Of a stretch of DNA of 64,000 nt, positions 1 through 12,249 are shown piece by piece. The translations under genes and the position numbers were made by a program. This DNA is from Onchocerca lupi (lineage: Eukaryota > Nematoda > Chromadorea > Rhabditida > Onchocercidae). Within the stretch, counting starts at the first letter, position 1; each line of letters opens with the position of its first letter. Under the pieces are notes generated by a model that had not been told where the DNA came from, searched no databases, and saw only the letters and a list, made by a program, of their open reading frames with translations. The DNA lies in the NCBI GenBank assembly GCA_028564675.1, contig JAOVVO010000334.1, forward strand, positions 1 through 64,000, written 5' to 3'.

Positions 1-1478
1 AACAGAGAATAAAGTTACAAAGCATTTGAACTATAAACAAAAAAATATCCATGCAAATAAACAAGAGATACAGTTGAAAAGCAAAGAAATCACATCTTCT
101 CTGGTACTCCTCGCGATTTCAGCGACAATGCGAAAATTGAATTTCTTTTTATTTAAACTTTTTCATTACCCAACAATATTTCTTTTTATTTCGGTCTTCG
201 ATTTCTACAAACACAATAAATTTTGGAAATTTATTAAAAGTAATTCTTTTAAACAACTAGAATTTGTATCTGTTTCAATTACGGAAACCAATCATAATAA
301 ATTCAGTCGATCATTTGATATTATTTGAAAAATGCAATATGGAATCGTCCGATCTGCTCAGATTTACAAGGGAAAGGCAGCATGTCTTTAGTCACAAGAC
401 GCTTCAAAAAATCTCAACTTTAGTTTCATATGCAAATTAGTTTTATATACAGACATTGTTTGGAACATTCAATCCTAGCTATTTTGCTTTTCGAGACTAA
501 TAGAAAGCATAAATGCTGTTTGAAATGGATGAAAAAGACACATAATAATAAATGTCTGCTTTATGCAATAGACAGCAAATTTAACATTGTAACAATGGTC
601 ATAATGATAATAATGGTCATGACAATAGTAGTCATAGCGACCACAGGAAAATTCTGTGGCTGATTCAGTGATGATGAGACGAACGATGTTACAGTGGCAA
701 TCTATTGGCAAATTGCAAATGCCTGATAAAAAAACTACATTTAAGCAATGAAAGAACAAATAATGTTCATTAAATTCGCTACTTTGAATGCTTCCAATCC
801 ATAACATTTGTTTACTGCTTTTATCTTAATTCGCAGAGCTTACTTAATACATTCATCCTTTCATTACATTTACAAGAATTTTATATACAAAATCCTGATA
901 AGTCTCGATTTATTTCTATTTATTCTATTTTATAATTCGAAAAGATTAAAGATTAAGTCATAAATATCTATATAATTACTTTCAGCAGTTGGATGAATTT
1001 ATTGGTCCAAATCGGTAATCTGTCAAAAAAGTTATGACATCTGTGAGATTCTTGACAGTGTTTTTCATTAGTTTATTTATGATACTATTTCAATGTCGGG
1101 CTATCAAGGCGTATTCAAGTCTATTGACATGTTTGAGTTGCTAAATTGACTATACCGTCATTCTGCCATACACTATCATTCAGCTGTTGTTACTATTTGC
1201 TGTACTAAGTGATTGTATATTAGAATCATGGAACTCTTCAGTAGAAAAGTGCACTTGCCGATGTTAACAATGCTCCTAATTATTGCAATTCAACCAAACG
1301 ATTTTCTCGATTTGCTGCACCATGGAAAAGTACTGAGGAATTTTACGTCAAACTATGATAAATTATTATTACCGCACTTTTTATTAAATTGTTATCCAAT
1401 AATGAATAGACGGGAACTGATTAAAATATGCTTATTCGGATTACAATCACAGATTAGAACAGTGTTCTACTAATTTAA

Positions 1479-1520
1479 GCATTTTATCTCTGAACTGACG
1501 CATTTTATTTCTGAACTGAC
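1479..1520. repeat. 21-bp tandem duplication
   Basis: Two adjacent copies of a 21-bp unit (gcattttaTctctgaactgac, then the same with one C-to-T change) lie at 1479-1499 and 1500-1520. It is in a non-coding region and looks like simple local duplication. Confidence 0.8.
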
Positions 1521-4500
1521 AGTTTTTTTCATCAAATTCTAATATATTTTAGTTTTCAATTTAGCAAAGAAATGTGAGCTGATGTAGGCAAAAATTGAGT
1601 TTGAAAGCAGCTATTATTTGCAAAATTAGTGAATTTCCATGGAAATCAAGTTTTTCTTTTTTTTTTTCTCCAAATACTTCTTTGCTTCTTTCTCTCACAA
1701 AAAAGAGCTTGAAAGACTCACCGCAATGCAGGATTGATAATGGCTCGGCAATGCTGAAGTATAGTTGAAAAAGATTTTGTTATATATCAGTTGCAAGCAA
1801 ACAGTTGGCTGATTATTTATATTTTTTCCAAGAGATCGGTGAGCAGCTCATTGAGCGAATAGTTTTTTTTTTTTTTGAATTGCGAAGTATCCAGTAACTC
1901 GATATCTTAATCATTTCAAGGTAACCTAAGATAGCTTACCAGCATTTATAAATATTGTGATAACACTGAATGCGGTTTACTAGTAATCGGGGATTTTTTA
2001 CAATCTTGTTACTTTTTTAATATATAAAATATTCAGGGAAAATTCCATTTTTTACATTTTTCATGAACTTACATTTGCTAGCTGTGATGTAGCTTCATGC
2101 TAAGCACAATGGCACAAAAATAAGAATTTCTAAAAGTAAATGTATATATATCGCAATGTACATATTATAAATATTTTAATTCCTAAATTTTTGCATCAAT
2201 TTATTTTATAACAAAACATATTCTGTCCACTGTTTCTCTTGTTCATCAGTATATCACAAACAGTTTTCACGAATCGCTTATTCGACCGCTTATTTATTGA
2301 TTGCATTGTCCAACCATGGCAAAGTTTTTTTTTCCTAGTATTTGTTTTCAGTCATTAACCTCAGAAATGACGTAATAATTCTTTTTTTGGTGTGAATCAA
2401 GGTAAGCTTTTTCCGCAACCAAAGTAAGCACATACTTTAAGACGATTTGCAATCTCATCTTCTAATTTTTAAGTCAGTTAAATGAATCCACATGAAGTTC
2501 TTTTGCAAAAATTTCCTATTTAGGTAATGCTGTCGGTAAGATAAATACGGAATCTGATGACAGCTGGAATTGCTCATTAATTGCCCTTTTAAATATAAAA
2601 TATGTCAATTTAGTCAAAGAAATAGCATATGCTTAATAGTTAACTGTCCCTGAGGAAAATCCGTTATGTATTGATACATCATGTTGCAAACGATCCGAAG
2701 ATCTTATCCCGAATCCTACTATTCGGACGCAATGACAAGATTCTCTTTTTGATCACAATATCCTCTCAAACTTCATTAATTTTCATTATAAAAATAACGA
2801 TTGCATAATAGCAGTGAGCTAGCAGAGCTACTGAAACGAAGAGATTGAATCAAAGAAGCTGGGTCACTGCCGAGAAAGACGATTTGATTTTGATGCTATT
2901 CCAAATGATTGAATGTTTTGACTTATCTTGAATTTGAACTCCGCAGTTTCTTACATACACCTGATGTCACTGCTGTGACAGTTGACCTCTGTTTCTCTTT
3001 GTCTATTTCGATTTGCAGCTGTTTTTCTTTTTCCTTTGATCAATTTACTTGATGACTGCCTTGTTTACCTCATAGATTCTTTACTATTTATTACTGCATA
3101 AATAAATACCACTAATATATGCAACTTAATCCAAATGGCAGGTATTTAACTATATACGTTATGTATAGTGGTCTATTTTCCTTCTTTTCGACACAATTGG
3201 CAATTCTTATGAAATTTTGCCCAGTAGAACATAACGCGCTACAAATTAAACGACTGAGATTCTTATTATGATTTGCTGTTCCAGAAATGCAAGGAATTTG
3301 CGGCTATTATGCTTACAATTTAAAAATTGAGCGATTACTTCTAAAGACAAATCGCTTCCGAATTCTGAAAGCTTTTACTTGAACAAATATAATTCCATAA
3401 TAATGATCAGACCTTGTAAAAACTAACTGTAAAAACTTGGATACTGTGAAACGAGAAGTTCGTGACGCACTTTTAAAATACGTTTGAAAAGCGGGAAAAG
3501 AAATACCTAAAGAGGTGAAATTCTTTACAAGTCTGAAAGTTCTAACAGTTATGTCATGAGAAAGAAGAGTACGTGACAACTTCAAATGTTTGATCCCACC
3601 TTAGTTAAGAGAACCAAATACTGACGAGACTAATTCATTTAACCTGACCAACATCAAGTCGGAGGCGCAACGAAAAAGACCTATGCTAATTTGTTAATTT
3701 GTAGTCAAAAGAAAGTGCACTTCTACAGTTTTGAACAGATGGTGGAAAATATGAGGTAAGATAAGGTCAAGAAATTAATACCAAGTGACAAGTTCTGAAA
3801 TATCTCGAAGCACTGGAAGTCATAAGTTGCAGAAAAAGGTTTTCAGTTACTATGACATGCAAACCATTCCATGTGTAATACAAAGCCACGGTATAACAGC
3901 AAATTACAGTAGTTCAATGACAAACTTTGAAACCTAACCGAGAATTTTTTATCAAACGCAAAGTAATTTTTGTTCCTTTGTAACGAATAATGATAATATA
4001 AATGAGATATAGGAAAGTATGAGCATCCAAAAAGTTTTGCAAATAAATAGCTATGCTTGTGCAAAAGTCTAAGAAAAATGAAAAGATGGAAATTGTATGT
4101 TGAAAATCAAACTCGAAGAGAAAATCAATTGTATGCGCTTAAAAGTACTAAATAAATGGGTCGAGCTTAAGTAAGTGAATCAATGTTTAAAGTGCTATGA
4201 ATCGATTCGGAATTCACAGCTCTCTTCCTAATTATTGAGTAGTGATTTTTTTTTCCGTAGAAATTTTGCGTATCAATTTTGCTGGATATTGTATAGTTTA
4301 CGAAAACATCTCAAACATCTACTTGTTCATTGCGCTTTATTGTCCCTCTGATTCTTAGTTCTTCATTGTAAAGGATTAGTTGGGATAAAGTTCTGTCGAG
4401 TAATTCCTGAAATCAAACTGCAACTCGGTATTGCAAGTGATTTATAATTCAAAAAAAAAAAGAAAAAAATCATCGGTGCATGACGCTGAATATAAAATAG

Positions 4501-4992
4501 TTTGTACTTCATTTTTTTTCTTTTTTTCCTTGGAGTTTTCAGTATTTAGAAAAAAAGTCTAAGCACGGCAAAACTCGTTTTTTTTAATGCAAGAAACACA
4601 AATTATATGCAAAAGGGAATTGAAGAACGGAGGAATTGGTCTTTGACAACTCTCGCAGGTCACCAAAACCTTTTTTTTTCTCATTCTAAATTGACTGTTA
4701 GTTGTAACTGTTAGATCGACTGAACTTATCGTTTACCCATACTGCAGACGCTATTTCCAAAGCATAGTTTTCAGTTGCGAAGATTTTTTGCATAAAAGTC
4801 TTCTTTTTACATAATTAATTATACATTCACTTGTATAGTTCAATTTAGAAATTTTAATACCAATAACTGTAAACTACATCAACTTTATTTTTAATTCTCG
4901 AATACTCATGCAACGGTCAGTCATGGTTGGATCTGTTTTTGAGAATGAAATGTGATGACAAATATATTCCAACGAACCAAGGATATAGAGGT

Positions 4993-5032
4993 TCTCGGTG
5001 GCTGTAGTGCAGGATGCTGCACAGAATCGAGA
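4993..5032 (+). other. Candidate structured stem-loop
   Basis: A 5-bp outer pairing (TCTCG at 4993-4997 with CGAGA at 5028-5032) encloses a perfect 6-bp GC-rich hairpin: GTGCAG at 5007-5012, a GATG tetraloop, and CTGCAC at 5017-5022. The segment is clearly GC-richer than its surroundings. No open frame explains it. It may be a small structured RNA or only a chance palindrome; no known RNA family is recognised. Confidence 0.3.
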
Positions 5033-5765
5033 CCACCCACGAAGTTTTTACTTTTCCTTCTAGGCGTCAATAAAGCACTGTGAATGTTAATGTGTGGTCC
5101 CTATCACTGTTAATAAGGGCTGGATTTCTGATATTAAGAAAGTGATTCCAGAATCAGTTTTTGGGCAATAATTGATTATCACGGAGTACTGGCGTATTGA
5201 TTTGCCGGCGGAAATTGAATTCGCCGCGGGAATTAACACATACATCTAATAAAGTATTCCTGTGAAACTTCAAATCGTCCCGCTCAAAATACCCGGTATT
5301 TTGTAAAATGCTATTTGTTCTGCTTGCTTATTTGAAAAAGACGAGTAAAACGGTAGATCTATCTGTACTTTTTTATGGCTTTTACGATACTACAATTGTT
5401 TTCATAATTGTTCAACAACTGATTGGAACATTATTCAAGAAAGATTAGAAGATTAAAATACTATTCAGAAAGCAGTAATTCTTTTCTTGTTTGTTTTCCA
5501 ATTTCTGCACCTCTCAGTGATGAACTTGTCAGCAGCTTCTTTCTGGCAGCTTAACATCTGCTCACAAGCTTTAGCATCCTGAAGATCTGAAATACTGAAA
5601 TTCAACAACTTTCCAATGAATATTCTCGAAAAATTATATCATCAATTCATGGATAATAGAAAAGTTTGGTGAATTTCTTTAATGTGTTTTTGTTCCACTG
5701 TTCCGTTAATAGTTAAGTTGTCTTTAATGAAGGTTTAAGCAGGAAATGTGAAGTTTTGTATCCGA

Positions 5766-5835
5766 ATTGCTTTGTTTCCAATGTACATTTAAAAATTGCT
5801 TTATTTGCTTTATTTCCAAAATACATTTTAAAAAA
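5766..5835. repeat. Imperfect tandem duplication, about 37-bp period
   Basis: The pattern 'TTGCTTTgTTTCCAAtgTACATTTaAAAA' occurs at about 5766-5794 and again, diverged, at about 5803-5835. It is AT-rich non-coding sequence with no further structure. Confidence 0.6.
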
Positions 5836-6581
5836 TGATTAATTTTCAGTCAATGAACTTTACTTTGTTTTTTTTTTTTTCATTCCTTTATGAGATGAGT
5901 GCAAGAAAATGGTTCAAATGATAGAGCTGACATGATTGTATTATATTTTTACTATTTTCTTCATGATATGTAGTGTTTATTATTTTTCAACTAAATTTAA
6001 TCGTGGTTAACGGCGTTAACTTGGGACAGTAGTACTAGGAAGGAGATCAAACAGCGGTTGCCTTCGCACTTCTGTAAGGAATAAGTTTTCTTTCCTAAAG
6101 TTATTTTCTTCAGCTGCAACTATTGAAGCATTAAAAGCTATATATTTTTACCACTTAAGGCGGGTATGTATGTCTTCTTATCTCTTTCAATCGCACAACA
6201 ATGTCTATTTTGTCACTGTTTAGAATACGAAGACAAAAATCTGAGATATCCGAAGTATTGTTTGTAAACTCCAAACGAATAAAATAAGTTATAACCGAAC
6301 TTATGTTTTAGTGCTGCATTTTTGGTATTATTACGGATGGTCAATACAGAACATTCTCATGGATTGATATAGAAAAATATTACTGTCTCAATGTGAAGGA
6401 TCTGTGAATAAAACTTTCCGAAGAATTTATGTTGTCCTGAAACGCAATTGTATGCACATATTATCAAGAAGATTCTTTACCAAATGGAATATGTTTTCAA
6501 AAAATGTTTGGTAGTGCTGAAATCAAAAAGATAGCGAAAATCTTTCAATTCAGTCTGACTATTATTTGTTTATATCGATTC

Positions 6582-6603
6582 TTTTTTTTTTTTTTTTTTT
6601 TTT
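6582..6603. repeat. Poly(T) tract, 22 bases
   Basis: An uninterrupted run of 22 T. Similar runs of 21 A occur at 22981-23001, 41038-41058 and 61322-61342. They could be old poly(A) insertion tails or slippage products; no adjacent retroelement coding sequence is visible. Confidence 0.9.
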
Positions 6604-7482
6604 GTATTGAATTAATTTCTATTATGAATAATTAGATTGTAATCGACAAGACCTACTGGAGATATGTTGTTTGTCATGATGTAGAGAAAGTGACTATAAC
6701 TAGAAGGTTCAATTGTATTGGAATCGGTGGATCAATGAAGTCTGCTCAAGGACATATTTGCCGGCAGCATGATCAAAATTGAACTGAACAGAACAACTTA
6801 TAGATTGATGAGACGATCTTTTTGGTGAAATTCAATTTATGACTATGACAGATCTTGTAATTACCTTTCTTTTAAATGATCATTCCGAAATTGCAAAATG
6901 TTAATTGCGGAAGAAACTGAATAGCGATGACATTCTCTCATGCAAATGATTAGAAATGATGTCCACAAAACACTGCATTTTTTTGGCAGAAATAACTGTA
7001 CTTACTAACAACCTAGTTACTATAGAAAGTTTTGGAAAACTTGAATAAAAACACATAATTCAAATATTTTTTTTGTTAGAATACCAACGCCATTTCAGCA
7101 CTGCTATTTGAATTTTTTATTATCATAAATTGATGTTATGTGGCATCCAGAATGACAATTTTTCTTGAATAGTGAGGTATTCGTGAAAGTGGACAGACGA
7201 GAGTGAAGCTAGTAAAATAAAATTGCTTTTTTTGGTCAAGAATTCAATTTGTGACATATGGACAAAGCAGTATCAACACAGTAAGACTAATATAATCAAA
7301 AACTCAAACTGTAAAAGTAATTAAAAAAAGTTTGGAAATAAAGCAAAAGGAAATATATACGAACATTGCATTGTTGAAAACTAACTAGAATATATAAAAG
7401 TTTTCAGGAGCTTATGGATTTATTCATTCCTAAATCCTTTTAACTGATTCATCCTGAAAACCGCTTTAACATACTTGTTTAT

Positions 7483-7592
7483 GAACGGCTCGTATATGAA
7501 CGTATATGAAGCCGTTTATGAACGGCTAAAGAGCTCCACCTCATTTTGACGTGTCTGGCCGTGGTCTATCAGATGTCCTCTATCAGATGTTT
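7483..7592. repeat. Cluster of short direct and inverted repeats
   Basis: The hexamer-to-nonamer words TATGAACGGCT (twice), its inverse AGCCGTT, CGTATATGAA (twice) and TCTATCAGATGT (twice, about 7563 and 7579) are packed into about 110 bp. AACGGCT pairs with AGCCGTT to form a small palindrome. It looks like local replication slippage; no function is assigned. Confidence 0.55.
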
Positions 7593-10434
7593 TCGTTTTC
7601 TATACAAGAGATTGTCTTAGAAGTAGATTTATCTCCAGAAATTTGCGCCCAGTCACATCTAGCCATTGCTGAACAAACGAAAGATTAAATAATTATTCTA
7701 ATCATTTTTAGTACTACGTTTGCGCCACAAATCTATAATGTCTTTTCATCTGGTACCGAACAGAACTGATCATTGTGATACTAATACGATAGTTCCCGAA
7801 AATTAAAACTCAAATAAAATCTTAAATGAAGGAATATCTAATGCCACTTTATTTCTAATTTTCTTCCAGATGTAACATTGATGCGTGCAATGTGAAACAT
7901 TTTCGAGTCGAAATACTGACATTATTTTAATGTGAGAACATGCGCGATTGTGCTTTTTATTAATCGATATACACATGAAATAGTCAAAACATTCAAAATA
8001 GATGAATTAGCAACCGAAATACCTATTTAGATGTTGGACTGCTTTTTTCTGAAAAATTTTTAATCATAACATTACTATATTTCTGAAAAAAGAAAAAGAA
8101 AAAAAACTCTTAATCAACTATATATGCCATAAAAATCCCTGGCGTTTTGAAACTTTTGAAAAATCCTTCATTATCATTATGTTTGCAGTTGATTGCTTTA
8201 ATTCTTTTGGTCAGTTAAAAACCTATAACACTGTATAAATAAGCTGGTATATAATTTTGTACATTCTTTCTCCATGGATGTAAAAAATCGAAATAAATGT
8301 TACAAATCGAACAGCATTTATTTTGTAATGTTAAAAGTCAATTTAACTTTTTAATATTTAAAAAGGTATGGGTGTTGTAGAACAGAAACGAAATTTAGGT
8401 TTTTTTTTTTTTCAAATATGTCTCAGGACTACAACTTCAGAAACTTTTTGATCAACTTGTGCTCTTGTAACGAAAAATAGCAGTTGAAAAATATTATCTG
8501 CCTGCACTATTTGCAGCTGAAGATAGTTCATCAAAATATATTAATTTCAGTTAATTGGTTGAACTTAACCGTAACTGTTGATTTAAAATTACCGTCTAAA
8601 TTTGACATCATCAATTTCATGTCTGGCATTAAACTTAGATTGAATTCATCAGCATTGATTATTCAAGTCATTACAATTTATTATTTTATTATTTCAGTCA
8701 CTTTCCAGAATCTCTTTTCCAATAAACTCATCATCTTATCCCAGCTAATAACTGTGGCAAGAAAAAATTATATTTCAGAAATTTTCTTTTTCATTTTTTT
8801 CAATTTTCCTCTTTTTTCAAATTTTCTCACTTTTGTCAACACAGACATGGAAAACACACTTCCGTTACTACAAAGTAAAAATAAATTATATTTTAAAATT
8901 TCTAAATCTTTCACAACGAAAAACAATCGTTGCAATTAAGTGCATATGTGTGATCCGAATATTTGTACCGAAAAAGTCCAGTCAATTAAAGGAATATTCG
9001 TTTATGATGCAATTAATACTTCAACATGTAGTATCCACAGTATTATTTTAGATACCTATGCAAACTTTTGCAGTTATTTTGATTTATAGTCTGCTAATTT
9101 AACTCTCATGTTATGCACAATTTAGGACTTATCTTAGAATTTTATATTCGAAATTCTTCGTTTCTTCTAATCATTTTTCTTTTGAAATATAAGTTATCTG
9201 ATTAACTTTTATCAGTTTCACTTATTGAAAGAGTAAGAGAACGCATAAATTTGAGAAAACCAAATCTATCATTTTAAAAGAACTCAAATATTAGATAATA
9301 GGTAATACTTTAGGGGAAATATTCTGGATAATTTAAAAATGGACATTTTGAACAATTAGAAATGCATAAATCTAACTGTATATTCTATGAATGATTCCTT
9401 CTTATTCTCCTCATATGTCAAATTCAGTGGATGTTAGCGAGGTGTGGTATCAAATATTTCGAAAAAAAAAGTAATGAAAAGAAAATAATTCTGAACTAAT
9501 TAGTATAATCTAGCAACTTTCTTAAGCTGTGTAAACTGTGGGAACTAAATTAACAAAAAGAGTTTAATGAACACATTGTCGTACTGCATTTTATGAGTCA
9601 GATTACAATTTATAAGATTAAGCTCAATCTTAGAAGACGAAGACCTCATCTTTATGGAAATTTGCATTAAAAGTATTAGCAGTTACATCAACTTTTCTGG
9701 AAATAACAGCAGCTTTTCAAAACGCGCGATTTAATAATATGATTGTAAGCTGGCACGAGTGGTAAAGAGTAGTTTGTGTTTATGTTGGCTAGATGTAATT
9801 CTTGTAGTTGGAATTATTTAGAAGCAAATGATATTTTTTGATAATTATGAAATCTGAACTGTGGAACGAATTTTTTTTCTTGTTGACTGAGCTGCCTGCT
9901 AGTTGCTAACCTTTAAATAATGTGATTGTAGCAATGCATAGCGGTACACTCAGACACTTCAAGTTTCCTCTAAAATTTAAGTCTGTAGCAAACACAGATC
10001 ACAGAAAAGGTTCAAACTAAAAGTTGAAACTTAACTTGAAGAACAGTATTGCGCTCTCTGATGTTCCAGGATGTTGCATATCACAGAGTCTGCATCTAGA
10101 AATTTTGTAGCATCTTAAGAATCAAGCAAGACTTCTCGGTAATATCATTCGAAAAGAGTTAGAGTTCTTGTGGAAACAAAGTAGCACAACGTTATTCGAA
10201 CAGTGTAATGTGAGCTAAAAATTGCTGTGCTATGGAGAGCTGAAGGTTGAGAGAATGTTTGAAATGTGTAAACGTAACAACAGGCTTCATCGTCATCCAT
10301 CCATCTACCTATCTATCTATCTCAAAGCTAGTTAAAAGCCTCCTCGAAGTTGAATTCATTGTACATTCTGTTTGTGCCACAAGTTACACACTTAGTTGCC
10401 CTCCGCTTCTTATCATCATTACGCGTTAGCAGCC

Positions 10435-12143
10435 ATGGTAAGTACCATTTTCATCTCAAATTTGATCACAAACAGCTTAAATTTCCATGCGACAACGTAA
10501 TTTTCTGATACATTCCAACCACATGTCACAGAAAATTTGAATTTAAATCCGTTCAAATTATCAGTTTGTTTAAATCATCGAAGATCTACGGAATTACTTG
10601 TCTTTTCTTAGCTGATCTGAGAGTTAGGTATGTGTTGTGTACTATCAGCAAGATATGCTTGTAGAAAAGGGAATATATTTTTTCACATAAGGTAACTTAA
10701 TAAAGGCATTGAAAATTGATTATTATCAGGGTAATGATGCAAATCAGTTTCTTATTATGATTTTCTAGTCAAAAGCAGCAAAAAAGAAATCGAGCAAGAA
10801 GAAGTCAGGCTCAGAAGCAGCTCAATTTGATCAAAAGACAATCCAGGAATTCAAAGAGGCCTTCGGTATTATGGACCAAAATAAGGATGGTGTAATTGAC
10901 AAACAAGATCTAAAAGATCTCTATGCAATGATGGGACAAATTGCATCAGATGCTCAAATTGATGCAATGATCAAGGAAGCTCCAGGGCCCATTAATTTTA
11001 CCGTTTTTTTGACATTATTCGGAGAAAAGTTGACAGGTAATCAATTAATTAGTAGATATCGAGATTACTCAATTTAATACGTTTCCTACTAATGGCAACT
11101 TTGCGCTAGACACCACCCAACACCAATCTTTCGAAGACTCAAAGAATGTATTTCAATCCATATTATTAAATTATTAATGAAGCAAATGATCCAATTAGTT
11201 AGTCATTGGTTCTTACATTTCACAACAATAATTTCATTTAAATAGAGTTCACTGATCTCTTATCACTTTTCCATCAATCTCCAAATCTTTACCAAAGCTT
11301 TACCAAACTTTCCTCAGAAAATCATGAGTTGATTGATTCTCAATCATCATTCATTTCCCACTTACTTAAACATTTATTAGCAAAAATAATTTGACTCCTT
11401 TGATGATTTTTTTTTTTTTGAAAAAATCAGATTGAAAATATTAGAGATCTTTCAGCAAAATAACAGCTGTTCGATGTTTTCATTTTTACTAATATTTAAT
11501 TTTTTGACTCGTCATCATCATCAATAGCAAAAATAAAAAAGCACAAATTATTGCATACGACCACAATTTCTTTAGGGACGGATCCAGAAGCAACGATAAT
11601 TGGCGCATTCCAGATGTTTGATAAAAAAGATTGCGGCAAAATATCAGAAGAGGAGCTAATGAAAATTTTACACAATAAACGAGGGGAACCCTTCGACGAT
11701 GATGAAATCAAGGCGATGTATAAGGTTTCTTTCACATTACACTTCAACCGTAACTTACCACTAGAAATTGTGACCATTTAATCCTTCCTTGCACTATCAC
11801 TTTTGATCTTGACTTAACCTTCAACCGAATCCAAGAACAATCTTTTACAAATCAACCAAACATCACTATTAGAAGTAAGTTTAAACTAAGTAAGTGATTA
11901 TTAGTGTTATCTTTTCTGATGAACTACTTGAATTAGTATGCCTCTGTTAAATATTTCTTTGACATCACTAGGCAATATAGTGGCATTTAAATGAATTTAT
12001 AAACTGTTCGGTTCTTTTCTATTTCTCTTGTTTTAATATTATTCATTCAGGGCAAGCCACCAATTGAAAATGGCCAAGTTGACTACAAAGCATTTGCTCA
12101 TTTGATAACAACGGGCGCTGCCGAAGAACTTGCCAAAGCATAA
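10435..12143 (+). CDS. mlc-1: Myosin regulatory light chain (muscle type, MLC-1/MLC-2-like)
   Basis: Binds the neck of the myosin heavy chain in the thick filament and tunes contraction. Four exons: 10435-10437, 10769-11036, 11576-11724 and 12051-12143, all with GT-AG introns and consistent phases, giving 170 residues, the length of the Caenorhabditis MLC-1/2 proteins that it closely resembles from recalled family sequence. The N-terminus is Lys/Ser-rich (SKAAKKKSSKKKSGSE). One canonical EF-hand loop is seen at residues 37-48 (D37, N39, D41, G42, I44, D45, D48), the divalent-cation site typical of regulatory light chains; the later EF-hands (for example MFDKKDCGKISEEEL) are degenerate. Exon 1 holds only the ATG codon before a 331-bp intron. 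The choice between mlc-1 and mlc-2 orthology cannot be made, since those paralogues are nearly identical. Neighbours are unrelated. Confidence 0.96.
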
Positions 12144-12230
12144 ACAATGGCAGCAACAAGCACCAACTAATGCGCATTGCCAAAATAATGTTACAGGAGC
12201 GCTTTTTGTATAACTCTTATTTTTAAGTTA

Positions 12231-12236
12231 AATAAA
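12231..12236 (+). terminator. Polyadenylation signal of the myosin light chain gene
   Basis: AATAAA, 88 bp after the stop codon and followed by an A-rich stretch. Position and sequence fit the 3' end of the light chain mRNA. Confidence 0.7.
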
Positions 12237-12249
12237 TTAAAAAAATATG

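Larger units (their letters stand above)
1..10434. other. Gene-poor intergenic region
   Basis: No convincing exon was found on either strand. The open frames present are short or low in complexity (Phe/Ile/Asn/Lys-rich), lack coherent splice sites and look like chance products of AT-rich sequence. The region contains homopolymer runs, a few short imperfect tandem duplications and one stem-loop, listed separately. Its last part (about 10.2-10.43 kb) is the presumptive promoter and 5' leader of the myosin light chain gene and carries a short CTAT microsatellite near 10,300-10,322. Confidence 0.6.

Noticed and set aside
8484..8939. Open frame of about 150 codons on the plus strand
   Set aside because: It starts at a non-ATG codon, is dominated by Phe/Ile/Leu/Asn from T/A-rich sequence, has no motif or splice support, and looks like a chance frame.
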